Shown here: piece by piece, positions 6,855 through 14,859 of the stretch
Position numbering within the stretch: position 1 is the stretch's first letter
How the letters are laid out: every line of letters starts with the position of its first letter
Assembly: GCA_900314365.1 (NCBI GenBank)
Contig: OMVH01000289.1
Location: forward strand, 1 to 14,931
Source: an uncultured Prevotella sp.
GTDB lineage: Bacteria > Bacteroidota > Bacteroidia > Bacteroidales > Bacteroidaceae
Direction of reading: 5' to 3'
Length of the DNA stretch: 14,931 bases
Translations under genes and position numbers: made by a program
The notes under the pieces: model-generated
What the model was told of the DNA's origin: nothing
Database searches by the model: none
Seen by the model: only the letters and a program-made list of their open reading frames with translations

Positions 6855-7313
6855 ATGATAGAATATTTCTCATACAACATTTGGCTGCTATGGACGATAG
6901 TAGCCCTCGTCTGCCTCATCATAGAACTTGGAAGTGGTGACTTCTTTGTCACCTGTTTCGCGATAGGAGCAGGCTGCGGAGTCGTGGCCTCGCTCTGCGG
7001 AACACCCTTTTGGCTTCAAGTTGTTGTGTTTGCGGCCTGCTCCGTGCTGAGCATCCTCTTCATACGCCCTAAGATTATAAACCGTCTTCACGCCACCGGC
7101 CACGAGAGACAAAGCAATGCCGACGCCTTGATTGGCCGCGTTGGCACTGTAATAGAGGCGATACCCGAGGGCGGCAGCGGTTATGTGAAAGTCGACGGAG
7201 ACGAATGGAAAGCTGTCACTGACGACGGATCGGCCCTGAAAAAGGGAGCCAAAGCCCGAATCAAAAGTATGAAGAGCATCATCGTAACCGTAGAAGAAGT
7301 GCAGCCCGACTAA
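6855..7313 (+). CDS. NfeD-like membrane protein (short form)
   Basis: A 152-residue protein with a membrane-embedded N-terminal half (hydrophobic stretches at about 10-26, 30-48 and 53-70) and a C-terminal soluble OB-fold-like domain (about 90-150; IGRVGTVIEAI, GYVKVDGDEWKAV). This is the short NfeD type, without the ClpP-like serine protease domain of long NfeD proteins. NfeD proteins are usually encoded next to an SPFH protein and bind it through the OB domain. The next gene here is such a protein, 81 bp downstream. The start is the ATG at 6855; an ATG nine bases earlier runs into a stop after two codons. It is the first gene of a probable three-gene operon. Confidence 0.88.
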   Translation: MIEYFSYNIWLLWTIVALVCLIIELGSGDFFVTCFAIGAGCGVVASLCGTPFWLQVVVFAACSVLSILFIRPKIINRLHATGHERQSNADALIGRVGTVIEAIPEGGSGYVKVDGDEWKAVTDDGSALKKGAKARIKSMKSIIVTVEEVQPD

Positions 7314-7394
7314 GACATGCCGTGAGTCCGGACAAAGGACAAGCTCTCCAAACAAGAACAAACACTATCCAACACCCATAACACCCTTTGAATT

Positions 7395-8348
7395 ATGACA
7401 GTAGGTTTTTATGCATTAGTAGCCATCGTCATTCTGGCTCTCCTTTTTGTCAAGATGGCCGTAGTAATAATTCCCCAAAGCGAAACTCGCATCATCGAGC
7501 GGCTCGGGAAGTACTATGCTACACTCAGACCCGGTATCAACATCATCATTCCCTTTATCGACCGTGCTAAAAGCATCGTCACTGTGCAACGGGGCAGATA
7601 CGTCTATAGCAGTACCATCGACCTGCGTGAACAAGTTTATGACTTCGACCGCCAGAACGTCATCACCAAGGACAACATCCAGATGCAAATCAATGCGCTG
7701 CTCTACTTCCAAATCGTTGACCCGTTCAAGGCCGTTTACGAAATCAACAATCTACCTAACGCCATTGAGAAGCTCACGCAGACTACTCTGCGTAACATCA
7801 TCGGCGAGATGGAACTCGACCAGACTCTCACCTCACGCGACACCATCAACACGAAGCTCAGAGGCGTTCTCGACGACGCCACCAACAAATGGGGCATCAA
7901 GGTGAACCGCGTAGAGCTGCAGGACATCATTCCTCCACAGAGCGTGCTGCAGGCTATGGAGAAACAGATGCAGGCCGAGCGCGACAAGCGGGCCACCATC
8001 CTTACCAGCGAAGGTACCAAGCAGTCGCAAATCCTACAGTCGGAAGGCGAGAAGGCTGCCAAAATCAATAGGGCCGAGGCCGAGAAGCAGCAGGCTATTC
8101 TCCTGGCCGAAGGTGAAGCCACTGCCCGCATCAAAAAGGCTGAAGCTGAAGCGGCTGCAATAGAGAAGATTACGGAAGCTGTCGGCAAGAGTACTAATCC
8201 GGCTAACTACCTATTGGCACAGAACTACATCAAAATGCTTGAGCAACTGGCTCAAGGCGACAAGACAAAGACTGTATTCCTGCCTTACGAAGCTACCAAT
8301 ATCATGGGATCGCTCGGCGGCATCAAGGAACTCTTTAACGCACAGTAA
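7395..8348 (+). CDS. SPFH/Band 7 protein, QmcA/stomatin-like
   Basis: A 317-residue membrane-anchored scaffold. Residues about 4-24 are a single N-terminal membrane segment. Residues about 25-190 are the SPFH/Band 7 domain: VIIPQSETRIIERLGKY, RPGINIIIPFID, QVYDFDRQNVITKDN and YFQIVDP are characteristic of the paraslipin/QmcA group. Residues about 190-265 are a long charged coiled coil with repeated SEGEKAA/AEGEA units. The C-terminal tail (about 266-317) includes LAQNYIKMLEQLAQ. Proteins of this group oligomerise into membrane microdomain cages and often associate with proteases. The NfeD gene just upstream supports an NfeD-SPFH complex; the aspartyl-protease-like gene starts 33 bp downstream. 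Confidence 0.93.
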   Translation: MTVGFYALVAIVILALLFVKMAVVIIPQSETRIIERLGKYYATLRPGINIIIPFIDRAKSIVTVQRGRYVYSSTIDLREQVYDFDRQNVITKDNIQMQINALLYFQIVDPFKAVYEINNLPNAIEKLTQTTLRNIIGEMELDQTLTSRDTINTKLRGVLDDATNKWGIKVNRVELQDIIPPQSVLQAMEKQMQAERDKRATILTSEGTKQSQILQSEGEKAAKINRAEAEKQQAILLAEGEATARIKKAEAEAAAIEKITEAVGKSTNPANYLLAQNYIKMLEQLAQGDKTKTVFLPYEATNIMGSLGGIKELFNAQ

Positions 8349-8381
8349 TTCTACTGCCAAAGCACCGATTGCTCATTTTAC

Positions 8382-9554
8382 ATGCGGAAAATAATTGCCA
8401 CCGCCTTAGTCTTACTCTCCTGTGCCACGTCGTTGACCGCGCAGGAGAGTCAGTACGCCACAACCTTCACACTGTCAGAAAGATTCTTCGCCGATACCAT
8501 CAGCGTGGAGTGGACCGGCAGTCAGCCCATCGTCCCTGTGACGATAGAAGGACACACCTACCGTTTTCTCCTTGACACAGGCTCGGCTCAGGCCACCGTC
8601 TATGCAACTTCCGCCATACCTTGCAAGGCCGACTTGGGTGGCATCATCTCCCCGGGAGCCAACGGATCTGCCGACACCGTACGGGCTGTGGAGCTTCCCA
8701 CAATCAGAATCGGGCGCGTTAGCATCAGTGGCTACGTGGCCTCGCTCTCGACAACGAGACCTGCCGGAGTCCGCTACGACGGCATCTTAGGCTTCGACCT
8801 CATCAACAAAGGATTATCGCTGAAGATCGATATCCGTCAAAATCGAATAATACTCACAGACATCAAGGATTTCTTTGAACGTGAGAAAGGTTACCAACTG
8901 CATTACAAACTCAAATGGTTTGCCCCCTATGTCAACGTGAGTCCTTTTATGCGCCATGTCGACGAGGCTCTCTTCGCCACAGGCTTGCCTCAACTCTATG
9001 TCATGAGCCTCGATGCTTTCCGCGTGCACTCCTATCGCAGCAAACAGGTGAACGCCCAAGTTGAAAGCCATGCCAAAGGTAGTCTGTCGGCGGCCAGTCT
9101 TGGCCACAAACCCACCGACGAGGTGTTCTTTCTCCGTCTCAACCGATTCAAGTGGGACGATTATTCCTTCAACGACGTGCACACCATCACCACCCAAGGA
9201 GGCTCATGCGTGGGTGCGACCCTGCTGAACTACGGCTGCATCGTCGTCAATCCACGTCGCAAGACCATCACCTTCCAGCCTTACAACGGAAGCGACAGCG
9301 TTACAGTGGGCAATAAGCAGTTTGGCATAGCCTTCATTAAGGCCGACGGTAAAGCGAAAGTGGGCCTCATCTGGCATGAGAGCGAAGGTTACGCTAAAGG
9401 CATGCGACGTGGCGACACTGTAGTCAGCATCGACGGTCTTCCCATTCCCGACTACGAGGCCTTCGCCTGCCGTACCTTCGAAAGCGGGCATGCCTATACT
9501 TTCGGGTTGCGTGATGCCAAGGGCAATGAAAAGCGAGTGACGCTGACACGCTGA
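8382..9554 (+). CDS. Retropepsin-like aspartyl protease with C-terminal PDZ domain
   Basis: A 390-residue exported protein. Residues 1 to about 20 are a signal peptide (MRKIIATALVLLSCATSLTA); LLSC at 11-14 could act as a lipobox, but cleavage after Ala20 looks more natural. Lobe 1 (about 45-160) carries the catalytic LLDTGSA (Asp65) and the flap-distal DGILGFDL at 133-140. Lobe 2 (about 175-305) repeats the fold and ends GATLLNYGCIVVNPRRKTI, but where DTG is expected it reads FATG (Ala199). Residues about 315-390 are a PDZ-like domain (GLIWHESEGYAKGMRRGDTVVSIDG). With one Asp per chain it would need to dimerise through lobe 1 to be active, or it is a pseudoprotease. It is likely periplasmic, in the nfeD-SPFH operon. 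The terminator at 9613-9651 follows. Confidence 0.85.
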   Translation: MRKIIATALVLLSCATSLTAQESQYATTFTLSERFFADTISVEWTGSQPIVPVTIEGHTYRFLLDTGSAQATVYATSAIPCKADLGGIISPGANGSADTVRAVELPTIRIGRVSISGYVASLSTTRPAGVRYDGILGFDLINKGLSLKIDIRQNRIILTDIKDFFEREKGYQLHYKLKWFAPYVNVSPFMRHVDEALFATGLPQLYVMSLDAFRVHSYRSKQVNAQVESHAKGSLSAASLGHKPTDEVFFLRLNRFKWDDYSFNDVHTITTQGGSCVGATLLNYGCIVVNPRRKTITFQPYNGSDSVTVGNKQFGIAFIKADGKAKVGLIWHESEGYAKGMRRGDTVVSIDGLPIPDYEAFACRTFESGHAYTFGLRDAKGNEKRVTLTR

Positions 9555-9612
9555 GCAGAAAGAAGAACAACCTCAAGGGTCAAGAAACAAGAAAAGTGAC
9601 ACTCGACAAGTA

Positions 9613-9651
9613 AAAAAAGACAAGAAGAAGGGTTCTTCTTGCCTTTTTTTT
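9613..9651 (+). terminator. Intrinsic terminator of the nfeD-SPFH-protease operon
   Basis: CAAGAAGAA (9621-9629) pairs perfectly with TTCTTCTTG (9633-9641) across a GGG loop, followed by CC and a run of eight T (9644-9651). The A-run just before the stem could pair with the T-run, so it may work in both directions. Confidence 0.85.
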
Positions 9652-9652
9652 G

Positions 9653-9660
9653 TATTTTTG
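9653..9660 (+). promoter_or_regulatory. Candidate -7 box for the Na/Pi symporter gene
   Basis: TATTTTTG is an exact TAnnTTTG match, 38 nt before the ATG at 9699 and directly after the terminator T-run. The -33 position falls in the terminator hairpin and has no TTTG, so the call rests on the -7 box. Confidence 0.45.
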
Positions 9661-9698
9661 TAGCGTATTCGTAACACCTATTACATTACGCATCGTTT

Positions 9699-11414
9699 AT
9701 GACCACAACAGACTATGCGATCATCTTCATGAAGATACTTGGGTCGTTAGCCCTACTTATCTATGGAATGAAGGTGATGAGCGAGGCCTTGCAGAAGATG
9801 GCAGGCTCGCAGTTGCGCCACATCCTCGGCGCCATGACAACCAATCGATTTACGGGAATGCTCACGGGCGTATTTATCACGTGCGCCGTACAGTCGTCAT
9901 CAGCCACGACTGTGATGACGGTGAGTTTCGTCAATGCCGGACTGCTGACGCTGGCTCAAGCCATCTCCGTCATCATGGGTGCCAACATCGGCACCACGCT
10001 GACTGCCTGGATTATGTCGCTCGGCTTCAACGTAGACCTCACTTTGGTGGTGTTCCCAGCCTTCTTCGTAGGCATCATGCTCATCTACTCCAAGCGCCGA
10101 CGCTACGTGGGCGATTTTCTCTTCGGCATCGCCTTTCTGTTCTTCGCCCTTGTGCTGCTCAGTGCGGCAGGCAAGCAACTCGACCTGGAGCACAATCCCG
10201 AAGCCATCCACTTTTTTGCGTCATTCGATGTGCACAGCCACCTCAACGTTATCGTCTTCGTACTCATAGGTACACTCATCACCTGCGTCGTACAGAGTTC
10301 GGCTGCGGTCATGGCCATCACCATCCTGCTCTGCTCCACCGGTGTGCTGCCCATATACTTTGGCATAGCCCTTGTGTTAGGTGAGAATATCGGAACTACC
10401 GCCACAGCCAACCTCGCTGCCTTAGGAGCCAACACACAAGCCCGAAGAGCCGCCATGGCCCACCTGGTGTTCAATGTCTTCGGTGTCATTTGGGTGCTCT
10501 GCCTCTTCTATCCCTTTGTCAATTTCGTTTGCTCACTCGTTGGCTACGATCCTTCAGGAGCGGGATTCTCGCCCGCACAAAAGGCGAAGATTCTGCCCAT
10601 AGTCCTTGCCGCCTTCCACACCTGCTTCAATGTGACCAACACCTTTATCCTCATTTGGTTTATTCCACAGATTGAGAAAGTGGTGAGCGCCGTGATAAAG
10701 CCCAAGAAGAATAAGGATGAAGAGGACTTCCGCCTTCGTTATATCCAGACAGGCATTATGAAGACTCCGGAGATTTCCGTACTCGAAGCCTCTAAGGAGA
10801 TTCATCTCTTCGCCGAACGCATGCACAGGATGTTAGGAATGGTGAGGCAGCTGCTCGAGATAAAAGAAGGTAACGAGTTCGTCAAAACCTTCTCGCGGAT
10901 AGAGAAATACGAGAGCATCTCAGACAATATGGAGATAGAAATCGCCAAATATCTTGACCAAGTCAGCGATGCTCACCTCAGTGACGAGACTAAAGAGAAA
11001 GTCAGAGCCATGCTCCGCGAAATTTCCGAACTCGAAAGCATCGGCGACTCATGCTATCACATGGCAAGAACGCTCAACCGGAAATTCACAGAGAAGGAGG
11101 AGTTCACCCAGGAGCAGTATAGCCACATCCATCAGATGTTTGCCATCACCGACGAGGCAATGAGACAAATGGAACTTACTTTAGTGGAGCACCGTAGCGA
11201 CACCGACACTAACAAGTCGTTCAACATCGAAAACGAGCTCAACAACTACCGCGCCCAGCTACGTAGCCGCAACATCATTGATGTCGACGACCACAAATAC
11301 ACCTACGCCATAGGAACGATGTATATGGATATCGTCAACGAGTGCGAGCGCGTCGGTGACTATGTAATCAATGTCGTGGAAGCTCGGACTGGCCTTAAGA
11401 AAGGCGGAGTGTAG
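9699..11414 (+). CDS. Na+/phosphate symporter with PhoU-like domain
   Basis: A 571-residue inner-membrane transporter of the Na/Pi-cotransporter II family (NptA/YjbB-like), taking up phosphate with sodium, or exporting it in some relatives. Two inverted-type repeats are visible in the membrane half: QSSSATT (65-71) with GANIGTT (94-100), and QSSAAVM (199-205) with GENIGTT (228-234). These QSS and G-x-NIGTT motifs form the substrate site in the family. Membrane segments fill about 5-330. The tail, residues about 355-565, is helical and charged, and resembles a PhoU domain (IEKYESISDNMEIEI, then CERVGDYVINVVEA). The full length fits the PhoU-containing subgroup. It is transcribed alone, between the upstream terminator and the convergent cca gene. 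The start is the first ATG after the promoter-like box. Confidence 0.92.
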   Translation: MTTTDYAIIFMKILGSLALLIYGMKVMSEALQKMAGSQLRHILGAMTTNRFTGMLTGVFITCAVQSSSATTVMTVSFVNAGLLTLAQAISVIMGANIGTTLTAWIMSLGFNVDLTLVVFPAFFVGIMLIYSKRRRYVGDFLFGIAFLFFALVLLSAAGKQLDLEHNPEAIHFFASFDVHSHLNVIVFVLIGTLITCVVQSSAAVMAITILLCSTGVLPIYFGIALVLGENIGTTATANLAALGANTQARRAAMAHLVFNVFGVIWVLCLFYPFVNFVCSLVGYDPSGAGFSPAQKAKILPIVLAAFHTCFNVTNTFILIWFIPQIEKVVSAVIKPKKNKDEEDFRLRYIQTGIMKTPEISVLEASKEIHLFAERMHRMLGMVRQLLEIKEGNEFVKTFSRIEKYESISDNMEIEIAKYLDQVSDAHLSDETKEKVRAMLREISELESIGDSCYHMARTLNRKFTEKEEFTQEQYSHIHQMFAITDEAMRQMELTLVEHRSDTDTNKSFNIENELNNYRAQLRSRNIIDVDDHKYTYAIGTMYMDIVNECERVGDYVINVVEARTGLKKGGV

Positions 11415-11464
11415 CACTCGTTCCCCTTTCAGAAAGAACTTACTGGAAACCCTCGTAACAAATC

Positions 11465-11519
11465 GGAAAAAGAAAAAGTGCCTTTGGCTTAGCTTCACAA
11501 CAGCTAAGCCAAAGGCACT
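11465..11519 (-). terminator. Strong intrinsic terminator of the CCA transferase gene
   Basis: AGTGCCTTTGGCTTAGCT (11477-11494) pairs perfectly with AGCTAAGCCAAAGGCACT (11502-11519) across a 7-nt loop. On the minus strand the hairpin is followed by TTTTTCTTTTT, so it ends transcripts from the CCA gene, whose stop is 17 bp away. On the plus strand no T-run follows, so it would stop the symporter transcript less well. Confidence 0.9.
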
Positions 11520-11536
11520 GCCATAATAAACAAGCA

Positions 11537-12964
11537 CTAAGCTTTCAGTCCCATCTCACTGGCCTTCTGGCACAGCAACTTCATGAGTGGCTCGCGCTCA
11601 TTGGGCACCTTGTTGTCGAGCACTGCGTCCTTCATCACCTTCTTCAATTCACCAACTTCCCTACAAGGTTGCAGATGGAACATTTCCATGATTTCGTTTC
11701 CATCAATGACAGGTTGCAGCAGTCGCTTATAGTCACGCTGCTTTAAGTCGGCAAGCTTGCTACGAACAGTGCGAAAATTATCGAGAAAACGCTGTTTTCG
11801 CACTTCGTTCCGACTTGTAATATCAGCCTCGCAAAGCATCATCAAGTCGTCAATGTCGTCGCCGGCATCGTTCATCAGTCTGCGCACGGCACTGTCAGTG
11901 ACTTCCTCATCGGCTATGGCGATAGGACGCATATGAAGGTCAACCAGCTTTTGTACATACTTCATCTTAGCATCCATTGGGAGTTTAAGCCGTCGGAAGA
12001 TGTTTGGTACCATCTTAGCGCCCAGGAAGTTATGGTTGTGGAAGGTCCAACCTACAATGGGATCCCAACGTTTGCTTTTGGTCTTTCCGATGTCGTGAAA
12101 GAGCGCTGCCCACCGCAGCCAAAGATTATCGCTTTGCCGCGCAACATTGTCAAGTACCTCAAGCGTATGGTAAAAGTTGTTCTTATGCTTTCTTCCGTTG
12201 CGTGATTCAACGATGTCAAGGGCAGAGAGCTCGGGAATAATACGTTGGAGGAGTCCACTCCGCTGCAAGTCTACGAAGCCCTTACTCGGCGTGCGAGTAG
12301 CCATAATTTTATTAAGTTCATCGGCTATTCGCTCTCCGCTCACAATCTTGATACGGTCGGCATTGTGCTCAAGAGCCTCAAAGGTCTCATCGTCGATATA
12401 GAAGTTCAGTTGGGTGGCAAAGCGGATGCATCGCATCATCCGCAAGGGGTCGTCGCTGAAAGTAATGTCCGGATCGAGAGGTGTGCGGATGATGCCGTCC
12501 TCCATGTCAGCGAGTCCGTCGAAGGGATCGACAAGTTCTCCAAAACGGTTCTCGTTGAGACAGACAGCAAGAGCATTGATAGTGAAGTCGCGGCGGTTCT
12601 GGTCGTCTTCTAAGGTTCCGTTTTCAACAGCCGGCTTTCGGGAGTCGTGACTATAACTTTCTTTCCGTGCTCCCACGAACTCCACCTCAAGATGCTTGTA
12701 CTTCACTTGGGCGGTACCAAAATTTCTGAACACTGAAATATGAGCCTTGCGCCCCAGCACTTCCTTTAACTTCGAGGCCACTTCAATTCCGCTTCCCACC
12801 ACAACAACATCAATGTCGTTGGAGGGACGCTGCAGAAAGAGGTCACGCACGTAGCCTCCCACCACATAGCATTCCACTCCAAGACTGTCGGCAGCCTTGG
12901 AGATGAGGTGGAAAATATCCTGATCCAGCTCCTGAGCGAGCTCTTGGTCGGAAAGATATCTCAT
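11537..12964 (-). CDS. cca: CCA tRNA nucleotidyltransferase with HD domain
   Basis: A 475-residue class II nucleotidyltransferase that adds or repairs the 3'-terminal CCA of tRNAs in the cytoplasm. Head domain: GGYVRD (36-41), the metal-binding DID (Asp50, Asp52) and RRDFTINALA (124-133). Neck region: DPLRMMRCIRFA (172-183) and ERIADELNKI (211-220). An HD-type phosphohydrolase domain follows, with FHTLEV-like YHTLEV and LFHDIGKTK (His290, Asp291). Some Bacteroidota-type CCA enzymes carry this HD domain; related polymerases without template specificity (poly(A) polymerase) are less likely. A longer in-frame reading begins at a GTG at 13012, but it would start upstream of the TAACTTTG promoter box at 12986-12993, so the ATG at 12964 is chosen. 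Confidence 0.92.
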   Translation of the reverse strand: MRYLSDQELAQELDQDIFHLISKAADSLGVECYVVGGYVRDLFLQRPSNDIDVVVVGSGIEVASKLKEVLGRKAHISVFRNFGTAQVKYKHLEVEFVGARKESYSHDSRKPAVENGTLEDDQNRRDFTINALAVCLNENRFGELVDPFDGLADMEDGIIRTPLDPDITFSDDPLRMMRCIRFATQLNFYIDDETFEALEHNADRIKIVSGERIADELNKIMATRTPSKGFVDLQRSGLLQRIIPELSALDIVESRNGRKHKNNFYHTLEVLDNVARQSDNLWLRWAALFHDIGKTKSKRWDPIVGWTFHNHNFLGAKMVPNIFRRLKLPMDAKMKYVQKLVDLHMRPIAIADEEVTDSAVRRLMNDAGDDIDDLMMLCEADITSRNEVRKQRFLDNFRTVRSKLADLKQRDYKRLLQPVIDGNEIMEMFHLQPCREVGELKKVMKDAVLDNKVPNEREPLMKLLCQKASEMGLKA

Positions 12965-12985
12965 TGTCTTGATTCGTTTGGTGTG

Positions 12986-12993
12986 CAAAGTTA
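12986..12993 (-). promoter_or_regulatory. Candidate -7 box for cca
   Basis: The minus strand reads TAACTTTG, an exact match to the Bacteroidota -7 consensus, 21 nt before the ATG at 12964. No clear -33 TTTG is seen. Confidence 0.55.
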
Positions 12994-13012
12994 TAAAATT
13001 ATAGGCAGACAC

Positions 13013-13385
13013 GAGGGAGAAAGGCGCGTATTTTTTACCTGCCTTTCGTTAGCCGGTGCCCCTGTTTATCTTGAAAGAACAGTTGCCTCAAACCAACAGT
13101 CCAATGGTCGGGGCATACGGAAACTGTCTGCTTCAGCTTTTTGTAAAGATACCTGCTATGACTATTCCAAAAGGAAGATTTGATAAATGACAAAGTAAGA
13201 CCTTGCGACACTCATTTAACATATAGACAAAGGGGACAGAAGCAATACCTTCTCACTGTCCATGCAAATAAAGAATAAAGGAAGGAAGCACAACACAATC
13301 GCTCTACTTTGTCACCCCCATTTTTCACATAAGGAGAAAGATACACAAGACTCGCAGACTGCTATGCCCTAAACCGTGAACTCAC
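13013..13385. other. Intergenic region between luxR-type gene and cca
   Basis: These 373 bases hold no convincing gene on either strand; the one open stretch (to 13183) crosses the cca start and has no family resemblance. A weak inverted repeat, GAAAGGC (13019-13025) with GCCTTTC (13041-13047), and a lone TATCTTTA-like box on the minus strand (13144-13151) are present. I see no clear terminator for the LuxR-type gene. Confidence 0.4.
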
Positions 13386-14129
13386 TCAAATGATTCTCAG
13401 CTCCTCGGCTCTGTGGCAAGCCTCTGCCGAATTGGCACAATGAAGCTTTTCAAGAATGTTCTGACGATGTCGGTTCACAGTAAAAATGCTGATTGAAAGC
13501 TTGTCGGCAATCATCTTGCTTGACAGTCCATATCGGATGAGACGGAGCACGTCTTTCTCCCTGGTACTGAGAATATGATGCAGAGTAGCCGTCGAGACAG
13601 GGATACACGAACCACCTGCCGTATTAAGAATACAGTCTTCAACAGGTAAAGTATGTGTAAATGAATACAGACACAAAGCCAGCCATACCTTTCTGTCGTC
13701 TGACGAGAAGTATCTGATACGATGCAGCACGGAAGACCATTGTCCCTCTGCGTCACTCATTCTCAGTCCACTAACAAACATATAATCGGATGACTCTGCC
13801 GGAACCTTTTCCTTGATAAAATGGTAGAAATGCAACTCTCCCAATTGTTTTCTTACAAAGTCGTCAGGATGGATGTGGCAGAAGATTTCCTCTTCCCAAA
13901 TAGTGTCTAACACATGGACATCGCCTCTCTTTGCTATACCTAACCTTTCCCCCAATCCTCCATAAAAAACGTGACTGACATTGACTTGCAGGTTGCTGAC
14001 CACAGCAATGGCATTCTCGGTGATGGCATAAGCCTTAGCTAAGGAAAGAAACCTGTCTGTATTCTCAGCATCTTTGTGATTGAAATCCTGTGAGAGAAGT
14101 TGCTCATTGAGCCGCGGGTCTATATTCAT
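13386..14129 (-). CDS. LuxR-family transcriptional regulator
   Basis: A 247-residue probable DNA-binding regulator. The C-terminal domain (about 186-245) is a LuxR/GerE helix-turn-helix: LSTREKDVLRLIRYGLSSK is the start, with KMIADKLSIS and TVNRHRQNILEKLH as the scaffold and recognition helices. The N-terminal half (about 25-160) has no receiver-domain pattern; its mixed alpha/beta text with HPDD (87-90) and LHRIRYF (135-141) resembles the PAS-like sensor halves common in Bacteroidota regulators. The input signal is unknown. It is transcribed divergently from the DUF1349 gene, with 76 bp between the start codons, and the shared spacer contains an 18-bp palindrome and a 6-bp inverted repeat, so it may control that gene and itself; this is inference. 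Confidence 0.85.
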   Translation of the reverse strand: MNIDPRLNEQLLSQDFNHKDAENTDRFLSLAKAYAITENAIAVVSNLQVNVSHVFYGGLGERLGIAKRGDVHVLDTIWEEEIFCHIHPDDFVRKQLGELHFYHFIKEKVPAESSDYMFVSGLRMSDAEGQWSSVLHRIRYFSSDDRKVWLALCLYSFTHTLPVEDCILNTAGGSCIPVSTATLHHILSTREKDVLRLIRYGLSSKMIADKLSISIFTVNRHRQNILEKLHCANSAEACHRAEELRII

Positions 14130-14155
14130 TGTACGAAATGGTTATTTTTAGTTAT

Positions 14156-14170
14156 TGCAGAACCTCTGCA
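14156..14170. promoter_or_regulatory. Inverted repeat, possible regulator site
   Basis: TGCAGA-ACC-TCTGCA is a perfect 6-bp inverted repeat. It lies between the -33 and -7 positions of the plus-strand promoter and within the leader of the LuxR-type gene, a place where a bound regulator would block both transcripts. No binding data can be read from sequence. Confidence 0.35.
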
Positions 14171-14176
14171 AACGTC

Positions 14177-14194
14177 TTACCTTTGCAAAGGTAA
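14177..14194. promoter_or_regulatory. Palindromic divergent promoter core
   Basis: TTACCTTTGCAAAGGTAA is a perfect 18-bp palindrome. It supplies TACCTTTG, a full -7 consensus, on both strands (14178-14185 plus; 14186-14193 minus). For the plus strand an ATTG at 14154-14157 stands 20 nt upstream, close to the -33 TTTG. The minus strand has no good -33. It could equally be an operator. Confidence 0.6.
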
Positions 14195-14205
14195 CAAAAA
14201 TTAAT

Positions 14206-14859
14206 ATGAAGAAGATTATATCCATCGTTTTTTGCTCACTGCTATGCATGACGGCGAGCGCACAATCCTTGACTAACATGCAATGGTTCAACGAGCCCGA
14301 GCAATGGACTGTAAATGGAAAATCACTTTCCATGAATGTTCCGGGGCACTGCGATTACTGGCGTATCTCACACTATGGCTTTACCGTGGACGACGCCCCT
14401 TTTATCTATGCCACCTATGGTGGAGAGTTTGAGGCTAAGGTAAAGATTTCAGGCGATTACAAGGTGAGGTTCGATCAAGCCTGTATGATGATTCGGATTG
14501 ATAAAGAGAATTATCTCAAGGCGGGAATAGAATACGTTGACGGGAAATATCACCTGAGTTGTGTCGTCACTCACCATACCAGTGACTGGAGCGTCATAGA
14601 ATTGGACCATCCTGTCGATTTCGTATGGATAAAAGCCGTACGCCGTCTGGATGCCATTGAGATATTCTATTCCTTTGACGACAAGACCTATACACTCATG
14701 CGCAATTGCTGGATGCAGGACAATACGCCCGTACAGGTGGGTCTTGCAGCCGCCTGTCCGGATGGAGAAGGCTTTACCGCCCATTTCGAGAACTTCAAAG
14801 TAAAGCATCTTCCTGACCAACGACGATTGGATTGGCTGAAAGCTAACAGTGAGAAATAG
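14206..14859 (+). CDS. Secreted DUF1349 protein
   Basis: A 217-residue exported protein. Residues 1-19 are a signal peptide (MKKIISIVFCSLLCMTASA), probably cut before Gln20. Residues about 25-205 match the DUF1349 family, which has a concanavalin/lectin-like beta-sandwich fold: WFNEPEQW, GHCDYWR, FEAKVKI, DQACMMIRID and KAGIEYVDGKYHLS are typical. The fold suggests carbohydrate binding or processing; a catalytic role is not proved. A longer reading starts at a TTG (14155), but the ATG at 14206 directly begins the signal peptide and lies 20 nt after a -7 box. The neighbouring divergent LuxR-type gene may regulate it. The remaining 72 bases of the window show no further gene. Confidence 0.88.
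   Translation: MKKIISIVFCSLLCMTASAQSLTNMQWFNEPEQWTVNGKSLSMNVPGHCDYWRISHYGFTVDDAPFIYATYGGEFEAKVKISGDYKVRFDQACMMIRIDKENYLKAGIEYVDGKYHLSCVVTHHTSDWSVIELDHPVDFVWIKAVRRLDAIEIFYSFDDKTYTLMRNCWMQDNTPVQVGLAAACPDGEGFTAHFENFKVKHLPDQRRLDWLKANSEK

Noticed and set aside
12908..13183. Plus-strand 91-codon frame across the cca start
   Set aside because: It overlaps the well-supported cca N-terminus and promoter, and has no recognisable domain.
13386..14129. LuxR-type gene as a two-component response regulator
   Set aside because: No receiver-domain Asp/Lys pattern is present in the N-terminal half and no histidine kinase gene is nearby.
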